From assembly GCF_000818015.1 (NCBI RefSeq), contig NZ_CP007511.1, positions 2,738,501 to 2,802,500 on the forward strand: a DNA stretch of 64,000 nucleotides, in the 5' to 3' direction. The notes beneath the pieces are model-generated. The model made no database searches, was not told the origin of the DNA, and saw only the letters and a program-made list of their open reading frames with translations. This stretch comes from Stutzerimonas balearica DSM 6083 (GTDB lineage Bacteria > Pseudomonadota > Gammaproteobacteria > Pseudomonadales > Pseudomonadaceae). The first letter of the stretch is position 1, and each line of letters begins with the position of its first letter. Made by a program: the position numbers and the translations under genes. Positions 1-8,968 of the stretch are shown piece by piece.

Positions 1-1
1 C

Positions 2-499
2 AACTACGCGGCCTGGTCGTGCAATTACGGTGGCGAGCGCTGGTACTTCCTCAGCACGCGCAAGAACATCTCCGAAGCCATCATCCAGGGCATCGAGTGG
101 ACGCTCGACTACGACATCCTGCCGTCGCTGCGCCTGACCTCCAGCTACACCTACACCGAATCCGAGCAGAAGTCCGGCGAGTTCAAGGGCGAGCCGCTGA
201 ACAAGCAGCCCAAGCACATGGCCAATGCCCTGCTCGACTGGCAGATCAACAATCGGCTGTCGGCCTGGGTCCAGGGGAACTATCGCAGCGAGACATCGGA
301 CTACATCAGCCGCACCAGCATGTCCGAAGGCACGCCCGGCTACGGCTTCGTCGATATCGGCGGCGTCTATCGGCTCACCGAGAGCGTCGACCTGAAGGCC
401 GGGCTGTACAACGTCGCCAACAAGGAAATCACCAACGAGGACTACGAAGTGGTACTCGACGGTCGCCGGCTGGTGGTAGGCGTCAGCGTCGATTTCTGA
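2..499 (+). CDS. TonB-dependent siderophore receptor, C-terminal part (5' end outside window)
   Basis: This is the last 165 codons of an outer-membrane beta-barrel receptor for ferric siderophores, energised by TonB. The frame is open from the window edge to the stop at 497-499. The visible part shows the alternating hydrophobic/aromatic strands of a barrel, the late-barrel motif NISEAIIQGIE, the segment YNVANKEITNEDY found near the end of FepA/CirA/IrgA-type receptors, and a terminal phenylalanine (VSVDF), which is the BAM recognition signal of outer-membrane proteins. The plug and TonB box lie outside the window. The cluster downstream (DUF3649, PepSY, DUF3325) is typical company for siderophore receptors and supports a role in iron uptake. 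The siderophore cannot be read from this fragment; a catecholate type is my guess from the FepA-like C-terminus. Confidence 0.88.
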   Translation, partial: NYAAWSCNYGGERWYFLSTRKNISEAIIQGIEWTLDYDILPSLRLTSSYTYTESEQKSGEFKGEPLNKQPKHMANALLDWQINNRLSAWVQGNYRSETSDYISRTSMSEGTPGYGFVDIGGVYRLTESVDLKAGLYNVANKEITNEDYEVVLDGRRLVVGVSVDF

Positions 500-611
500 A
501 GCCCGCAGGCGGTCGCGTCCCTGGCCGTCTGAGCACCGCGTTACCCGTCGCCCGGTCGGCCGCTTGCCCGCCGGGCGACGCTCGTGAAGACCAACTGACG
601 GAAGACCACCC

Positions 612-914
612 GTGTCTCGATCGACGTTTCTCAGCCGGCCCTGGCTGGACATCGCACTGCGCAGCGCCCTGGCGATCCTCGGCGGCTATGCCTTCACCTA
701 TGCCTTCACCGCCGCGCTGGCGAGGCTGCTGCCGCTGCCGCGCTTCGACGCGGTGATGATTGCCACCGAGATCGCCTTCATCGTCTATCTGGCGTACCTG
801 CTATGGAGCTTTGCCGGCGTCAGCCTGCGTCGGCTGGCCCTCGTCACCGCGACAGGTACGCTGGGTCTGGCCCTGATCGGCTTCTGGCCACAGCTACTGG
901 AGCGTCTCGGATGA
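612..914 (+). CDS. DUF3649 family small membrane protein, iron-uptake cluster
   Basis: This 100-residue inner-membrane protein has three likely membrane segments (about residues 12-35, 46-68 and 75-92). I recognise it as the DUF3649 family from its position and hydrophobicity pattern. Its biochemical role is not known; it recurs next to PepSY proteins and TonB-dependent siderophore receptors in pseudomonads, so a part in iron or siderophore handling at the inner membrane is inferred. The start is a GTG with a purine-rich GGAAG a few bases upstream. The stop overlaps the ATG of the next gene (ATGA at 911-914), so the genes are translationally coupled. It lies 112 bp after the receptor stop, probably in one operon. 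Confidence 0.8.
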   Translation: MSRSTFLSRPWLDIALRSALAILGGYAFTYAFTAALARLLPLPRFDAVMIATEIAFIVYLAYLLWSFAGVSLRRLALVTATGTLGLALIGFWPQLLERLG

Positions 915-2452
915 AAGGCCGGACATTCACCCAGTCGATGTCCTGGCTGCATACCTGGTGCGGGCTGCTGCTCGGCTGGGTGCTCTTCGCCATCTTCCTG
1001 ACCGGCACGCTGGCGGTGTTCGACAAGGAACTCAATGGCTGGATGCAGCCGGAGCTGCCGAGCCGCGCCGTCGACCCGAGCCTGGCGGCCAACACGGCGC
1101 AGCAATGGCTGCAGGCTCGCCACCCCGAGGCCCACGCGTGGAACATAGGCCTGCCCACCGAGCGTACGCCGACGCTGACCGTAGCGGCCGGTGAACAGCG
1201 GCGTGGTGGCGGCACCCCGATCGACCCGGTCAGCGGCGAAACGCTCGAGCCAAGACAGACGGTCGGCGGCAACTTCTTCTTCCGCTTCCACTTCACCCTG
1301 CACATGCCGCGTACGCTGGGCGTGTGGTTGGTGGGGTTCGCCGCCATGGCGATGCTCGTCGCGTTGATCAGCGGCATCGTCATCCACAAGAAGCTCTTCA
1401 AGGAGTTCTTCACCTTTCGCCCCGCCAAGGGCCAGCGCTCCTGGCTCGACGGCCACAATGCCAGCGCCGTCCTGCTGCTGCCGTTTCACCTGATGATCAC
1501 CTACACCGGGCTGGTGATCTTCTTTCTGATCTACATGCCGGCCGCGCTCCAGGCGCTGTATGACGGCGATCGCAACGCCATGCTGCGCGAGGCCGGCGGC
1601 TCGCCTCAGCGCATCGAGGCCGGCGCCCGTGGTGAGCGCCCCACTGCCAGCCGCGCGGCGCCGGCCACCCTGCTGCCGCTGGCCGACTTCGTGGCCAAGG
1701 GTGAGGCGCACTACGGTCCGGGCATGCTGGCCGGGCTGCAGGTCAGCCATCCGGGGCGGGCCGACGCGCGGGTCACGGTCAGGCCGATGTTGGGCAGCCG
1801 GATCGAGCTGACCAAGGGCGAAGCGCTGGTGTTCGACGGGGTCAGCGGCGCGCTGCTGCAATCCCCGGCCGCCTCGCGCGCCAGCCACCTCACCCAGCGG
1901 GTGATGGCCGGCCTGCATTTCGCCCAGTTCGGCGGCTACCCGATGCGCTGGCTGTACTTCCTGTGCGGCCTGGCGAGCTGCGCGATGATCGCCACCGGCC
2001 TGGTGCTCTACACGGTCAAACAGCGCAAGCAGGCCAAGGGCTCGCGGCGCTTCCTGGAAATCGTCGAGCGGCTGAACGTGATGACCGTCGCCGGGCTTGG
2101 CCTGGCCTGCATCGCGCTGCTCTGGGCCAACCGGCTGCTGCCGGCCGACATGGTCGGGCGCAGCGGCTGGGAGACGCGGGTGTTCTTCGCCGTCGGGCTG
2201 GCCAGCCTGCTGCACGCCGCCTTACGCCGGCCGCTCAAGGCATGGCGCGAGCAACTGTTCACCGCGGCGCTGCTCTGCGCGGGCCTGCCGCTGCTGGACT
2301 TCGCCACGACCGGCGAACTCGATGGCCGCCGGCTCGGCGTCGACCTGGCCGCCGTCGTGATCGGTGCGCTGCTCGCCTGGGTCGGCTGGAAAACCGTCTC
2401 GCGCGCGCCGGCGGCCCAACGGCGGCCACGCTGCGCAGGAGCCCTGACATGA
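911..2452 (+). CDS. PepSY-associated transmembrane protein, likely inner-membrane ferric-siderophore reductase type
   Basis: This 513-residue protein carries PepSY-type regions and about four main membrane helices: residues 12-33, about 137-160, about 190-215 and a C-terminal group. The N-terminus SWLHTWCGLLLGWVLFAIFLTGT is the classic PepSY_TM opening, and histidines such as HTW, FHFTLHMPR and LPFHLM lie in or next to helices, as in haem- or metal-linked PepSY reductases (PiuB/FoxB-like). The family is thought to help release iron from imported siderophores in the periplasm. An upstream in-frame start would overlap DUF3649 deeply; the ATG at 911 forms the ATGA overlap, so I chose it. Its own stop overlaps DUF3325 in the same way. 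Function is inferred from family and context. Confidence 0.88.
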   Translation: MKGRTFTQSMSWLHTWCGLLLGWVLFAIFLTGTLAVFDKELNGWMQPELPSRAVDPSLAANTAQQWLQARHPEAHAWNIGLPTERTPTLTVAAGEQRRGGGTPIDPVSGETLEPRQTVGGNFFFRFHFTLHMPRTLGVWLVGFAAMAMLVALISGIVIHKKLFKEFFTFRPAKGQRSWLDGHNASAVLLLPFHLMITYTGLVIFFLIYMPAALQALYDGDRNAMLREAGGSPQRIEAGARGERPTASRAAPATLLPLADFVAKGEAHYGPGMLAGLQVSHPGRADARVTVRPMLGSRIELTKGEALVFDGVSGALLQSPAASRASHLTQRVMAGLHFAQFGGYPMRWLYFLCGLASCAMIATGLVLYTVKQRKQAKGSRRFLEIVERLNVMTVAGLGLACIALLWANRLLPADMVGRSGWETRVFFAVGLASLLHAALRRPLKAWREQLFTAALLCAGLPLLDFATTGELDGRRLGVDLAAVVIGALLAWVGWKTVSRAPAAQRRPRCAGALT

Positions 2453-2784
2453 ATGCGCCCCACCTGCTGATCGCGCTGAGCCTCGCCTACGCCGGCATGC
2501 TGGGCTTGTGCCTGGGCATGCAACGACACTGGAAACAGCTCGCCAGCCCCCGCCTGCCAGCCGCGGCAAGGCGTGCCTGCATGCCATCGGGCCTGCTTCT
2601 GCTGGCCGCCTCGGTCTGGTTCGCCGGTCGGCTGTGGCCGGGCGGCATGGCTGTCGTCGCCTGGCTCGCCATGCTCTCGCTAACCGGGCTGGGCCTGCTG
2701 CTGTTGCTACCCTACCGGCCACGCCTGGCACTGGCGATGCCGCTGCTCGGTGCTCTTCTGGCCGGCATCAGCGCCATCGGCTGA
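2449..2784 (+). CDS. DUF3325 family small membrane protein
   Basis: This 111-residue hydrophobic protein has three to four membrane segments (about residues 4-20, 43-60, 65-85 and 90-108). It matches the DUF3325 family by its LALSLAYAGMLGLCLGMQRHWKQ opening and by its invariant place after a PepSY gene in siderophore clusters. No enzymatic role is known. Its ATG overlaps the PepSY stop by four bases (ATGA), so it is the last cistron of the receptor-DUF3649-PepSY-DUF3325 cluster. The next gene begins about 90 bp later and is functionally unrelated. Confidence 0.8.
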   Translation: MNAPHLLIALSLAYAGMLGLCLGMQRHWKQLASPRLPAAARRACMPSGLLLLAASVWFAGRLWPGGMAVVAWLAMLSLTGLGLLLLLPYRPRLALAMPLLGALLAGISAIG

Positions 2785-2871
2785 ATACCGTTCTTTTGCC
2801 CGACCACAACACTCAAGAACCTTCCTGGCAAGCCGAAAACGCTTTACCGACTCGCCATGGAGTGCTTGTGC

Positions 2872-4185
2872 ATGTTCAACGGACGCCTCAAACAACAACT
2901 CGAACAACAGAATGGCGAACTGGCCCTGCTGCGCCAGCTCGGCGACCAGCTCGAGCGCCAGATGCTCTCCCTGCGCCTGGACGCCGACGCGCGCATCTGC
3001 GCCTGCAACAACCGCTTCGCCGAGACACTCGGCTATCGCGAAGCACAGCTCATCGGCCGCCCGCTGGCCGAGATCGTTCCGCCCTATGTGAAGCACCTGC
3101 CCTGCTTTCATAACTTCCAGGCCGCCATCGCCCGTTTCGACCCCGTCAGCGACGACTACCGCTACCTGCGCGCCGACGGCAGCCTTGCCTGGCTGCGCGT
3201 GCACTGGCTGCCGATCCGCGCGGCGTCCGGCGCGCTGGCCTACATCCAGGGGTACGCTAACGACGTCACGGCGCAGATCGAAAAAGCCCGTGAGAGCGAA
3301 GCCTTCATCGATGCGCTGATCCTCTCCACGGCGGTCATCCAGTTCAACCTGGACGGCACCGTGATCACCGCCAACGAACAGTTCCTGCAGGCGATGGGCT
3401 ACCGCCTCGAGCAGATCGTCGGCAAGCACCATCGCCAGTTCTGCACGCCCGACGAAGCCGCCTCGCCGCAATACGAGGCCTTCTGGCAAACGCTCAATCG
3501 CGGCGAGTACGTCGCCGACCGCTTCAAGCGCGTGGACAGCCGCGGCCAGGAAGTCTGGCTGGAGGCGACCTACAACCCGGTGCATGACGCCGAGGGCAAG
3601 CTGTGCAAGGTCGTCAAGTTCGCCAGCGTGGTGACCGACCAGGTTCATCGCGAAAGCGAGGTGCGCGAGGCGGCGGCGATTGCCTTCGAGGTGTCGCAGC
3701 AGACCGACGTCAGCGCCGAGCGCGGCGCCGCCGTGGTGCAGCAGACCATGCACACCATGCACAGGATCGCCGAACGGATGCAGGGCGCCACGGCCAGCAT
3801 CGACGCGGTCGGCCAGCAATCGCAGTTGATCAGCTCGATCGTGCAGACCATTGGCGGCATCGCCGCGCAGACAAACCTGCTCGCCCTCAACGCCGCAATC
3901 GAGGCGGCCCGTGCCGGCGAGCAAGGCCGCGGCTTCGCGGTAGTCGCCGACGAGGTGCGCCAGCTGGCCGGTCGGACCAGCGCGGCCACCGAGGAAATCG
4001 TCGAAGTGGTTCAGCAGAACCAGAAGCTCGCCGAGCAGGCCACCGCGCAGATGGCCGCCAGCCGGGAACAGGCCGAGCAGGGTCTGGCGCTGGCCAATCA
4101 GGCCGGCGCCGTGATCGTCGAGATCCAGGACGGCGCCAAACAGGTGGTCAGCGCCGTCGGCCGCTTCGCCAACGAACTGCACTGA
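2872..4185 (+). CDS. Soluble methyl-accepting chemotaxis protein with two PAS domains (BdlA-like)
   Basis: This 437-residue cytoplasmic chemoreceptor lacks membrane segments. After a short coiled coil (residues 5-30) come two PAS domains (about 30-135 and 145-255), each followed by the PAC-like end seen in [12 protein letters not shown] and [13 protein letters not shown]. The rest is an MCP signalling helix with the hairpin tip [31 protein letters not shown] near residue 340, which binds CheA/CheW. This is the architecture and length of P. aeruginosa BdlA, which links redox or nutrient cues to biofilm dispersal; Aer-type redox sensing is the alternative. I chose the ATG at 2872 because GGAG at 2859-2862 lies nine bases upstream; an in-frame ATG at 2857 would sit on that ribosome binding site. 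No haem or flavin residue can be assigned by eye. Confidence 0.88.
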   Translation: MFNGRLKQQLEQQNGELALLRQLGDQLERQMLSLRLDADARICACNNRFAETLGYREAQLIGRPLAEIVPPYVKHLPCFHNFQAAIARFDPVSDDYRYLRADGSLAWLRVHWLPIRAASGALAYIQGYANDVTAQIEKARESEAFIDALILSTAVIQFNLDGTVITANEQFLQAMGYRLEQIVGKHHRQFCTPDEAASPQYEAFWQTLNRGEYVADRFKRVDSRGQEVWLEATYNPVHDAEGKLCKVVKFASVVTDQVHRESEVREAAAIAFEVSQQTDVSAERGAAVVQQTMHTMHRIAERMQGATASIDAVGQQSQLISSIVQTIGGIAAQTNLLALNAAIEAARAGEQGRGFAVVADEVRQLAGRTSAATEEIVEVVQQNQKLAEQATAQMAASREQAEQGLALANQAGAVIVEIQDGAKQVVSAVGRFANELH

Positions 4186-4284
4186 CAGCCTTCGCACGTG
4201 CCCGTCGCAGCGGGCACGAACGGTCGCTGCAAAAAACCGCCGAGCCATTACAATGCGCGGTTTCGTTCCGACCGGTCCCCGCCC

Positions 4285-6288
4285 ATGTCACTGCCCAAGC
4301 ATCACCTCGAACTGCTCGCCCCGGCCCGCGATGTCAACATCGCCCGCGAGGCCATTCTGCACGGGGCCGATGCGGTGTATATCGGCGGGCCGAGCTTCGG
4401 CGCCCGGCACAACGCCGAGAACAGCGTGGCGGAGATCGCCGAGCTGGTGGCCTTCGCCCATCGCTTTCATGTGCGGGTATTCGTCACCCTCAACACCATC
4501 CTTCACGACGACGAACTCGAAGCGGCACGCGCACTGATCCAGCAGCTATACGACGCCGGCGTCGATGCCCTGATCGTGCAGGACATGGGCATCCTCGAAC
4601 TGGACATCCCGCCGATCGAGCTGCACGCCAGCACCCAGACCGACATTCGCACGCTCGAGCGCGCGCGCTTTCTCGACCAGGCCGGCTTCTCCCAGCTGGT
4701 GCTGGCGCGCGAGCTGAACCTCGCCGAGATCCGCGGCATCGCCGATGCCACCGATGCGGCCATCGAGTTCTTCATCCACGGCGCGCTCTGCGTGGCCTTC
4801 TCCGGGCAGTGCTACATCAGCCACGCGCAGACCGGGCGCAGCGCCAACCGCGGCGACTGCTCGCAGGCCTGCCGCCTGCCCTACACGCTCAAGGACGACC
4901 AGGGCCGCGTGGTCGCCTTCGAGAAGCACCTCCTGTCGATGAAGGACAACAACCAGAGCGCCAACCTGCGCCAGCTGGTCGAGGCCGGCGTGCGCTCGTT
5001 CAAGATCGAGGGGCGCTACAAGGACGTCAGCTACGTCAAGAACATTACCGCCTACTACCGGCAGCGCCTGGATGAGATCCTTGCCGACCGCCCGGACCTG
5101 GCCCGCGCCTCCAGCGGCCGCACCGAGCACTTCTTCGTGCCGGACCCGGAGCGCACCTTCCACCGCGGCAGCACCGATTACTTCGTCACCGAGCGCAAGG
5201 TCGACATCGGCGCGTTCGACTCGCCGACCTTTACCGGGCTGGCGGTCGGCGAGGTACTCAAGGTCGGCAAGCGTGACCTCCAGGTACGCACCCGCGAGCC
5301 GCTGTCCAACGGCGACGGCCTGAACGTGCTGGTCAAGCGCGAGGTACTCGGCTTTCGTGCCAGCGTGGTGGAACCGCGCGGCGAGCAGGAAGAAGACGGC
5401 GAGCGCTGGCTGCATTACCGCGTCGAGCCGAACGACGGGCTGCCTGAAGGCCTGCATCGCCTGCGCCCGCATCACCCGCTGAACCGCAACCTGGACCACA
5501 ACTGGCAGCAGGCGCTGCTCAGGCCCTCGGCCGAGCGCCGCATCGGCCTCGCCTGGCAGGCCAGCCTGCGCCGCGACGGCCTGCAGCTGACCGCCACCAG
5601 TGAGGAAGGCGCCGTGGCCTCGGTGCGTCTGGATGGCCCCTTCGCCCCGGCGAACAAGCCCGAACAGGCGCGCGCCAGCCTGCAGGACCTGCTCAGCCAG
5701 CTGGGCACCACGCTCTACCATGCCGAGTCCGTCGAACTGGACGCGCCGGAGCTGTTTTTCATCCCCAATTCCCAGCTCAAGGCGCTGCGCCGCGAAGCCA
5801 TCGAAGCGCTCGACGAGGCCCGCGCCGCCCTGCGCCCGCGCGCCGCGCGCAAGGCCGAGAGCGTGCCGCCGCCGGTGTATCCCGAGGCGCACCTGTCGTT
5901 CCTGGCCAACGTCTACAACCACAAGGCGCGCGCGTTCTACCACCGCCACGGCGTGCAGCTGATCGATGCGGCCTACGAGGCCCACGAAGAGACCGGCGAG
6001 GTGCCGGTGATGATCACCAAGCACTGCCTGCGCTTCTCCTTCAACCTCTGCCCGAAACAGGCCAAGGGCGTGACTGGCGTGCGCACCAAGGTGGCGCCGA
6101 TGCAGCTGGTCCACGGTGACGAGGTGCTGACCCTGAAGTTCGACTGCAAGCCCTGCGAGATGCACGTGGTCGGCAAGATCAAGAGCCATATTCTCGGCCT
6201 GCCGCAACCCGGCTCGGCCGCCAGCGTGGTTGGCCAGATCACGCCGGAAGAGCTGCTCAAGACCATCCGCAGCAAGCCGGCGCACTGA
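4285..6288 (+). CDS. rlhA: 23S rRNA 5-hydroxycytidine C2501 synthase, U32 family
   Basis: This 667-residue protein belongs to peptidase family U32, whose members are RNA hydroxylases. The length and long C-terminal region match RlhA (YdcP), which hydroxylates C2501 of 23S rRNA; the shorter TrhP (YegQ, about 450 residues) acts on tRNA. The U32 signature EFFIHGALCVAFSGQCYIS ends at about residue 179. Cysteines at 169, 176, 192 and 196 are candidates for the iron-sulfur site, and further pairs lie near the C-terminus (KHCLRFSFNLC, FDCKPCEM). I took the ATG at 4285 (MSLPKHHLELLAPARD), because family members start just before the ELLAPA strand; the 29 codons before it look like leader. It is probably monocistronic. 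Confidence 0.88.
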   Translation: MSLPKHHLELLAPARDVNIAREAILHGADAVYIGGPSFGARHNAENSVAEIAELVAFAHRFHVRVFVTLNTILHDDELEAARALIQQLYDAGVDALIVQDMGILELDIPPIELHASTQTDIRTLERARFLDQAGFSQLVLARELNLAEIRGIADATDAAIEFFIHGALCVAFSGQCYISHAQTGRSANRGDCSQACRLPYTLKDDQGRVVAFEKHLLSMKDNNQSANLRQLVEAGVRSFKIEGRYKDVSYVKNITAYYRQRLDEILADRPDLARASSGRTEHFFVPDPERTFHRGSTDYFVTERKVDIGAFDSPTFTGLAVGEVLKVGKRDLQVRTREPLSNGDGLNVLVKREVLGFRASVVEPRGEQEEDGERWLHYRVEPNDGLPEGLHRLRPHHPLNRNLDHNWQQALLRPSAERRIGLAWQASLRRDGLQLTATSEEGAVASVRLDGPFAPANKPEQARASLQDLLSQLGTTLYHAESVELDAPELFFIPNSQLKALRREAIEALDEARAALRPRAARKAESVPPPVYPEAHLSFLANVYNHKARAFYHRHGVQLIDAAYEAHEETGEVPVMITKHCLRFSFNLCPKQAKGVTGVRTKVAPMQLVHGDEVLTLKFDCKPCEMHVVGKIKSHILGLPQPGSAASVVGQITPEELLKTIRSKPAH

Positions 6289-6367
6289 CCCGCGGCCCCG
6301 CCGCAGGCCGATGCCAGAGGACCGAGCGCCTGCAGGCTCGGTCCTGGCTCATCGCAGCCGGCTCGCT

Positions 6368-7993
6368 TCAGGTCCTGAAGCGCAGCGCCATCTGGTTGAG
6401 ATCGGTTGCCAGCCTGGCCAGCTCATCGCTGGCAACCGCCGTCTGGTCGGCCCCCGCCGCCGACTGAATCGACAGGTCCCGAATGGTCATCAGGCTGCGA
6501 TCCACCTCGCGGGCCACTTGCGCCTGCTGTTCCGCCGCAGCCGCGATCATGACGGTGCGCTCGTTGATGATCGCCACCGAGGCCGCGATGTTGTCGAGCA
6601 TGGCCCCGGCTTCGCGAGCCACGCCGAGGGTTCTGTCGGCCTCCTGCGTGCTCAGCGCCGTCGCTTTCACAACGCTGTCGGTGCCCGACTGGATCGCGGC
6701 AATCATCTGCTCGATTTCCTGGGTCGATTGCCCGGTACGGTGCGCCAGCGCCCGCACCTCGTCGGCGACCACGGCGAAGCCACGCCCCTGATCGCCGGCA
6801 CGGGCTGCCTCGATAGCCGCGTTCAGCGCCAGCAGATTGGTCTGTTCGGCGATGGTGCGTATCACGTCGAGCACCTTGCTGATGTCGCGCGCCTGGCCGG
6901 CGAGCCCCTGGACGAACCCGCCCGTCTCGCCGATGCGCGCCGACAGGCTATCGATTGCGTTGACCGTGTCGTTGACGTGGCGGCGCCCGGCCTCGGCGGC
7001 GGCCGTCGAGTCCCGCACGCTGTCCGACGTCGAGGCCGAATTGCTGGCGACCTCTTCGATGGCCGCGGTCATCTGATTGACCGCCGTCGCGGCGAGCTCG
7101 ACCTGCTCGTTCTGCCGCTGTAACCCGCGTTTGCCTTCGTGGGCCACACTGGTCATCTCTTCGGTGGCCGTGGCCAGCTGCGTCGAGGAGTGGCCGATGT
7201 GCTTGAGCGTCGCGCGAAGGGTCGCCTGCATCGTGGCCAGCGCCGACAACAGGCGGGCCGGCTCGTCTCTACCGTCAACCTCGACCGATTGGCTCAGGTC
7301 CGATCCGGCGATGCGTTCGGCCACTCGCAGCGCCTGCCCGAGCGGCTGGGTGATGCTGCGCGTGAAGCCGATCGCCAGGCCCACCGTAGCGACGACGGCA
7401 ACCGCCATTACCCCGAGCAGCACCCAGAGGCTGCGCGAATAGACTGAGCCGGCAGACAGTCTGGAGGCCTTGGCGCCCTCGTCGTTATAGGCCGTCAGGG
7501 CCGCCAGTGCCTCGTTGATATCGCTGCCCTGCTGGCGCATGCCGCCGTTGAACAACGCGATCGCCGCGGGCGCATCGCTACCCGAAAGAAACGTGAGCAG
7601 CTGTTCGAGCGACTGTTCGTAGCCATGGACGGCGGTTTGGACTTGGCCCACGAGCCGCCGCTCCTGTTCGTCGATCAACGGCGATGCCAGGTAGCTGCTG
7701 ACCCGCTGTTCGATCTGCGAACGACGCTCGCCGATATCGCGCCGGGCATCGGCTGCCGACTCATCGGCCGAGGGGATGAGTGATCGCGCCACCATCAGGC
7801 GCAACTCCAGTACATCGCTCCGAAGCCCACCGGAATCGCGGACGCCGGCCAGCCAGTTGGTTTCCATGACCTGCTCCGTTTCCCGCAGGGCCTGCACCTG
7901 GACCAGCGAAAAACACCCAACAAACAGCAACAGCAAGGCGATGGCCGAGAAGCTGAGCGCTGCTCGGGCAGACACGTTCATTGAGCGAAACAT
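6368..7993 (-). CDS. Methyl-accepting chemotaxis protein with periplasmic four-helix-bundle sensor
   Basis: This 541-residue transmembrane chemoreceptor has a first membrane helix at about residues 13-33, a periplasmic helical domain of about 155 residues (4HB_MCP type), a second membrane helix (about 190-212), a HAMP domain (SITQPLGQALRVAERIAGSDL) and a long cytoplasmic signalling coiled coil. The hairpin tip contains [34 protein letters not shown]. It signals to CheA/CheW for taxis or a related pathway. The C-terminus (MALRFRT) has no NWETF-type CheR-docking pentapeptide. The start at 7993 gives a normal short N-terminus; an upstream extension lacks a ribosome binding site, and a second ATG at 7981 is possible. 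The ligand cannot be predicted. It is convergent with rlhA. Confidence 0.9.
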   Translation of the reverse strand: MFRSMNVSARAALSFSAIALLLLFVGCFSLVQVQALRETEQVMETNWLAGVRDSGGLRSDVLELRLMVARSLIPSADESAADARRDIGERRSQIEQRVSSYLASPLIDEQERRLVGQVQTAVHGYEQSLEQLLTFLSGSDAPAAIALFNGGMRQQGSDINEALAALTAYNDEGAKASRLSAGSVYSRSLWVLLGVMAVAVVATVGLAIGFTRSITQPLGQALRVAERIAGSDLSQSVEVDGRDEPARLLSALATMQATLRATLKHIGHSSTQLATATEEMTSVAHEGKRGLQRQNEQVELAATAVNQMTAAIEEVASNSASTSDSVRDSTAAAEAGRRHVNDTVNAIDSLSARIGETGGFVQGLAGQARDISKVLDVIRTIAEQTNLLALNAAIEAARAGDQGRGFAVVADEVRALAHRTGQSTQEIEQMIAAIQSGTDSVVKATALSTQEADRTLGVAREAGAMLDNIAASVAIINERTVMIAAAAEQQAQVAREVDRSLMTIRDLSIQSAAGADQTAVASDELARLATDLNQMALRFRT

Positions 7994-8371
7994 GGGAGGC
8001 ACCCTGAGGGTAGGCTTCGGACAGGATTGTTCCGAAATTGATACAGAGTGTTTCACCAAGCGGCGAGGCTGTACAAGATTCGTCCAGCGATATCAGCGCA
8101 ATATCAGACCAAAGCAGTAGGCCGTTTTTCCGGGCCGAAAGCGGGAGCCGAGTTCGTCCGGATTGCCCCGGCGAGCACCCGGAGCAGGCATGCGGACATC
8201 TTGCGGTCCGTTGCGTACCGGTCTCGAGGCGAGGCTCGCAGGCGCACCCTGCGAGGAACCATCGGCAGGCTCGCCGCCACCAACACTCAGCACAGACGAT
8301 CGGAGGCGTGCCGGCTCGCCGGGCTTCTGGCCCGCTCGCCTGTAGCACGCGCAATTCAACAAGGTGAAACC
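7994..8371. other. 378-bp intergenic region between divergent genes
   Basis: This stretch must hold the promoters of the minus-strand chemoreceptor and of the plus-strand stress-domain gene. The clearest element is the ribosome binding site AAGGTG at 8361-8366, six bases before the ATG at 8372. Open frames cross the region on both strands, but none has a ribosome binding site or protein-like composition. I see no terminator, RNA gene or repeat here. Confidence 0.5.
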
Positions 8372-8968
8372 ATGACCCAGATACTCATAGCGGCGTTCGA
8401 CCGGTACACCGAAGCAGAGCAAGTCAAAGCCGAGCTGGTGAGCCAGGGTATTTCGCCGGACGACATCCAGCTCTCGGCATCCTTCAACCCCGAGAACATC
8501 GCCAGCAGCCGCGTCGAGGTCGTCGGTGAAGAGCCGGATGCCGATGCCGGTGTCGTCGACAGGATGGGCAGTTTCTTTCGCCGGGTATTCGGCGACGACG
8601 CACCTGCCCATGCCGGGCGTTACCCGGAAGCTGCGCGGCGGGGGTCGACGGTGGTGACGGTATCGCTGAGCGACGAGGGACCGGTCTCCATGGTCGAGCA
8701 GGTCATGGAGCGTCACGGCGCCATCGACATAGACGAGCGCAGCGCCAGCTGGGCGGATGGCGATGCGACGCCGGTGACGGCCAGCACCGAAACGCTGACC
8801 AGCGGTTACCCGGATGCCACCTCCATCGGCGTGGACGCGCGCGAACTGGACGGCAGCAGCACGCCGGAGCGCGGCCAGGCGCAGGGCAGCATTCCCGGCC
8901 GCGCCGAGAACGCCCGGGCAGCGCGGCGCGACAACACGGCCGGCCGGGTGCGCATCATTCCGCGTTGA
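8372..8968 (+). CDS. Stress-domain protein (YflT / general stress protein 17M-like N-terminus)
   Basis: This is a 198-residue soluble protein. Residues 1-45 (QILIAAFDRYTEAEQVKAELVSQGI) resemble the small alpha/beta YflT or general stress 17M domain, which starts with a strand and an 'x-AE-V---L---G' helix. A second strand region at about 90-118 (STVVTVSLSDEGPVSMVEQVMERHGAIDID) would complete the fold. The last 80 residues are rich in S, T, A, R and D and are probably disordered. The ATG at 8372 follows AAGGTG; the open frame continues upstream, but without protein-like sequence. The 3' end overlaps the 3' end of the convergent DUF72 gene by 14 bp. No enzymatic role can be assigned; a stress-linked role is a guess from the domain. 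Confidence 0.68.
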   Translation: MTQILIAAFDRYTEAEQVKAELVSQGISPDDIQLSASFNPENIASSRVEVVGEEPDADAGVVDRMGSFFRRVFGDDAPAHAGRYPEAARRGSTVVTVSLSDEGPVSMVEQVMERHGAIDIDERSASWADGDATPVTASTETLTSGYPDATSIGVDARELDGSSTPERGQAQGSIPGRAENARAARRDNTAGRVRIIPR

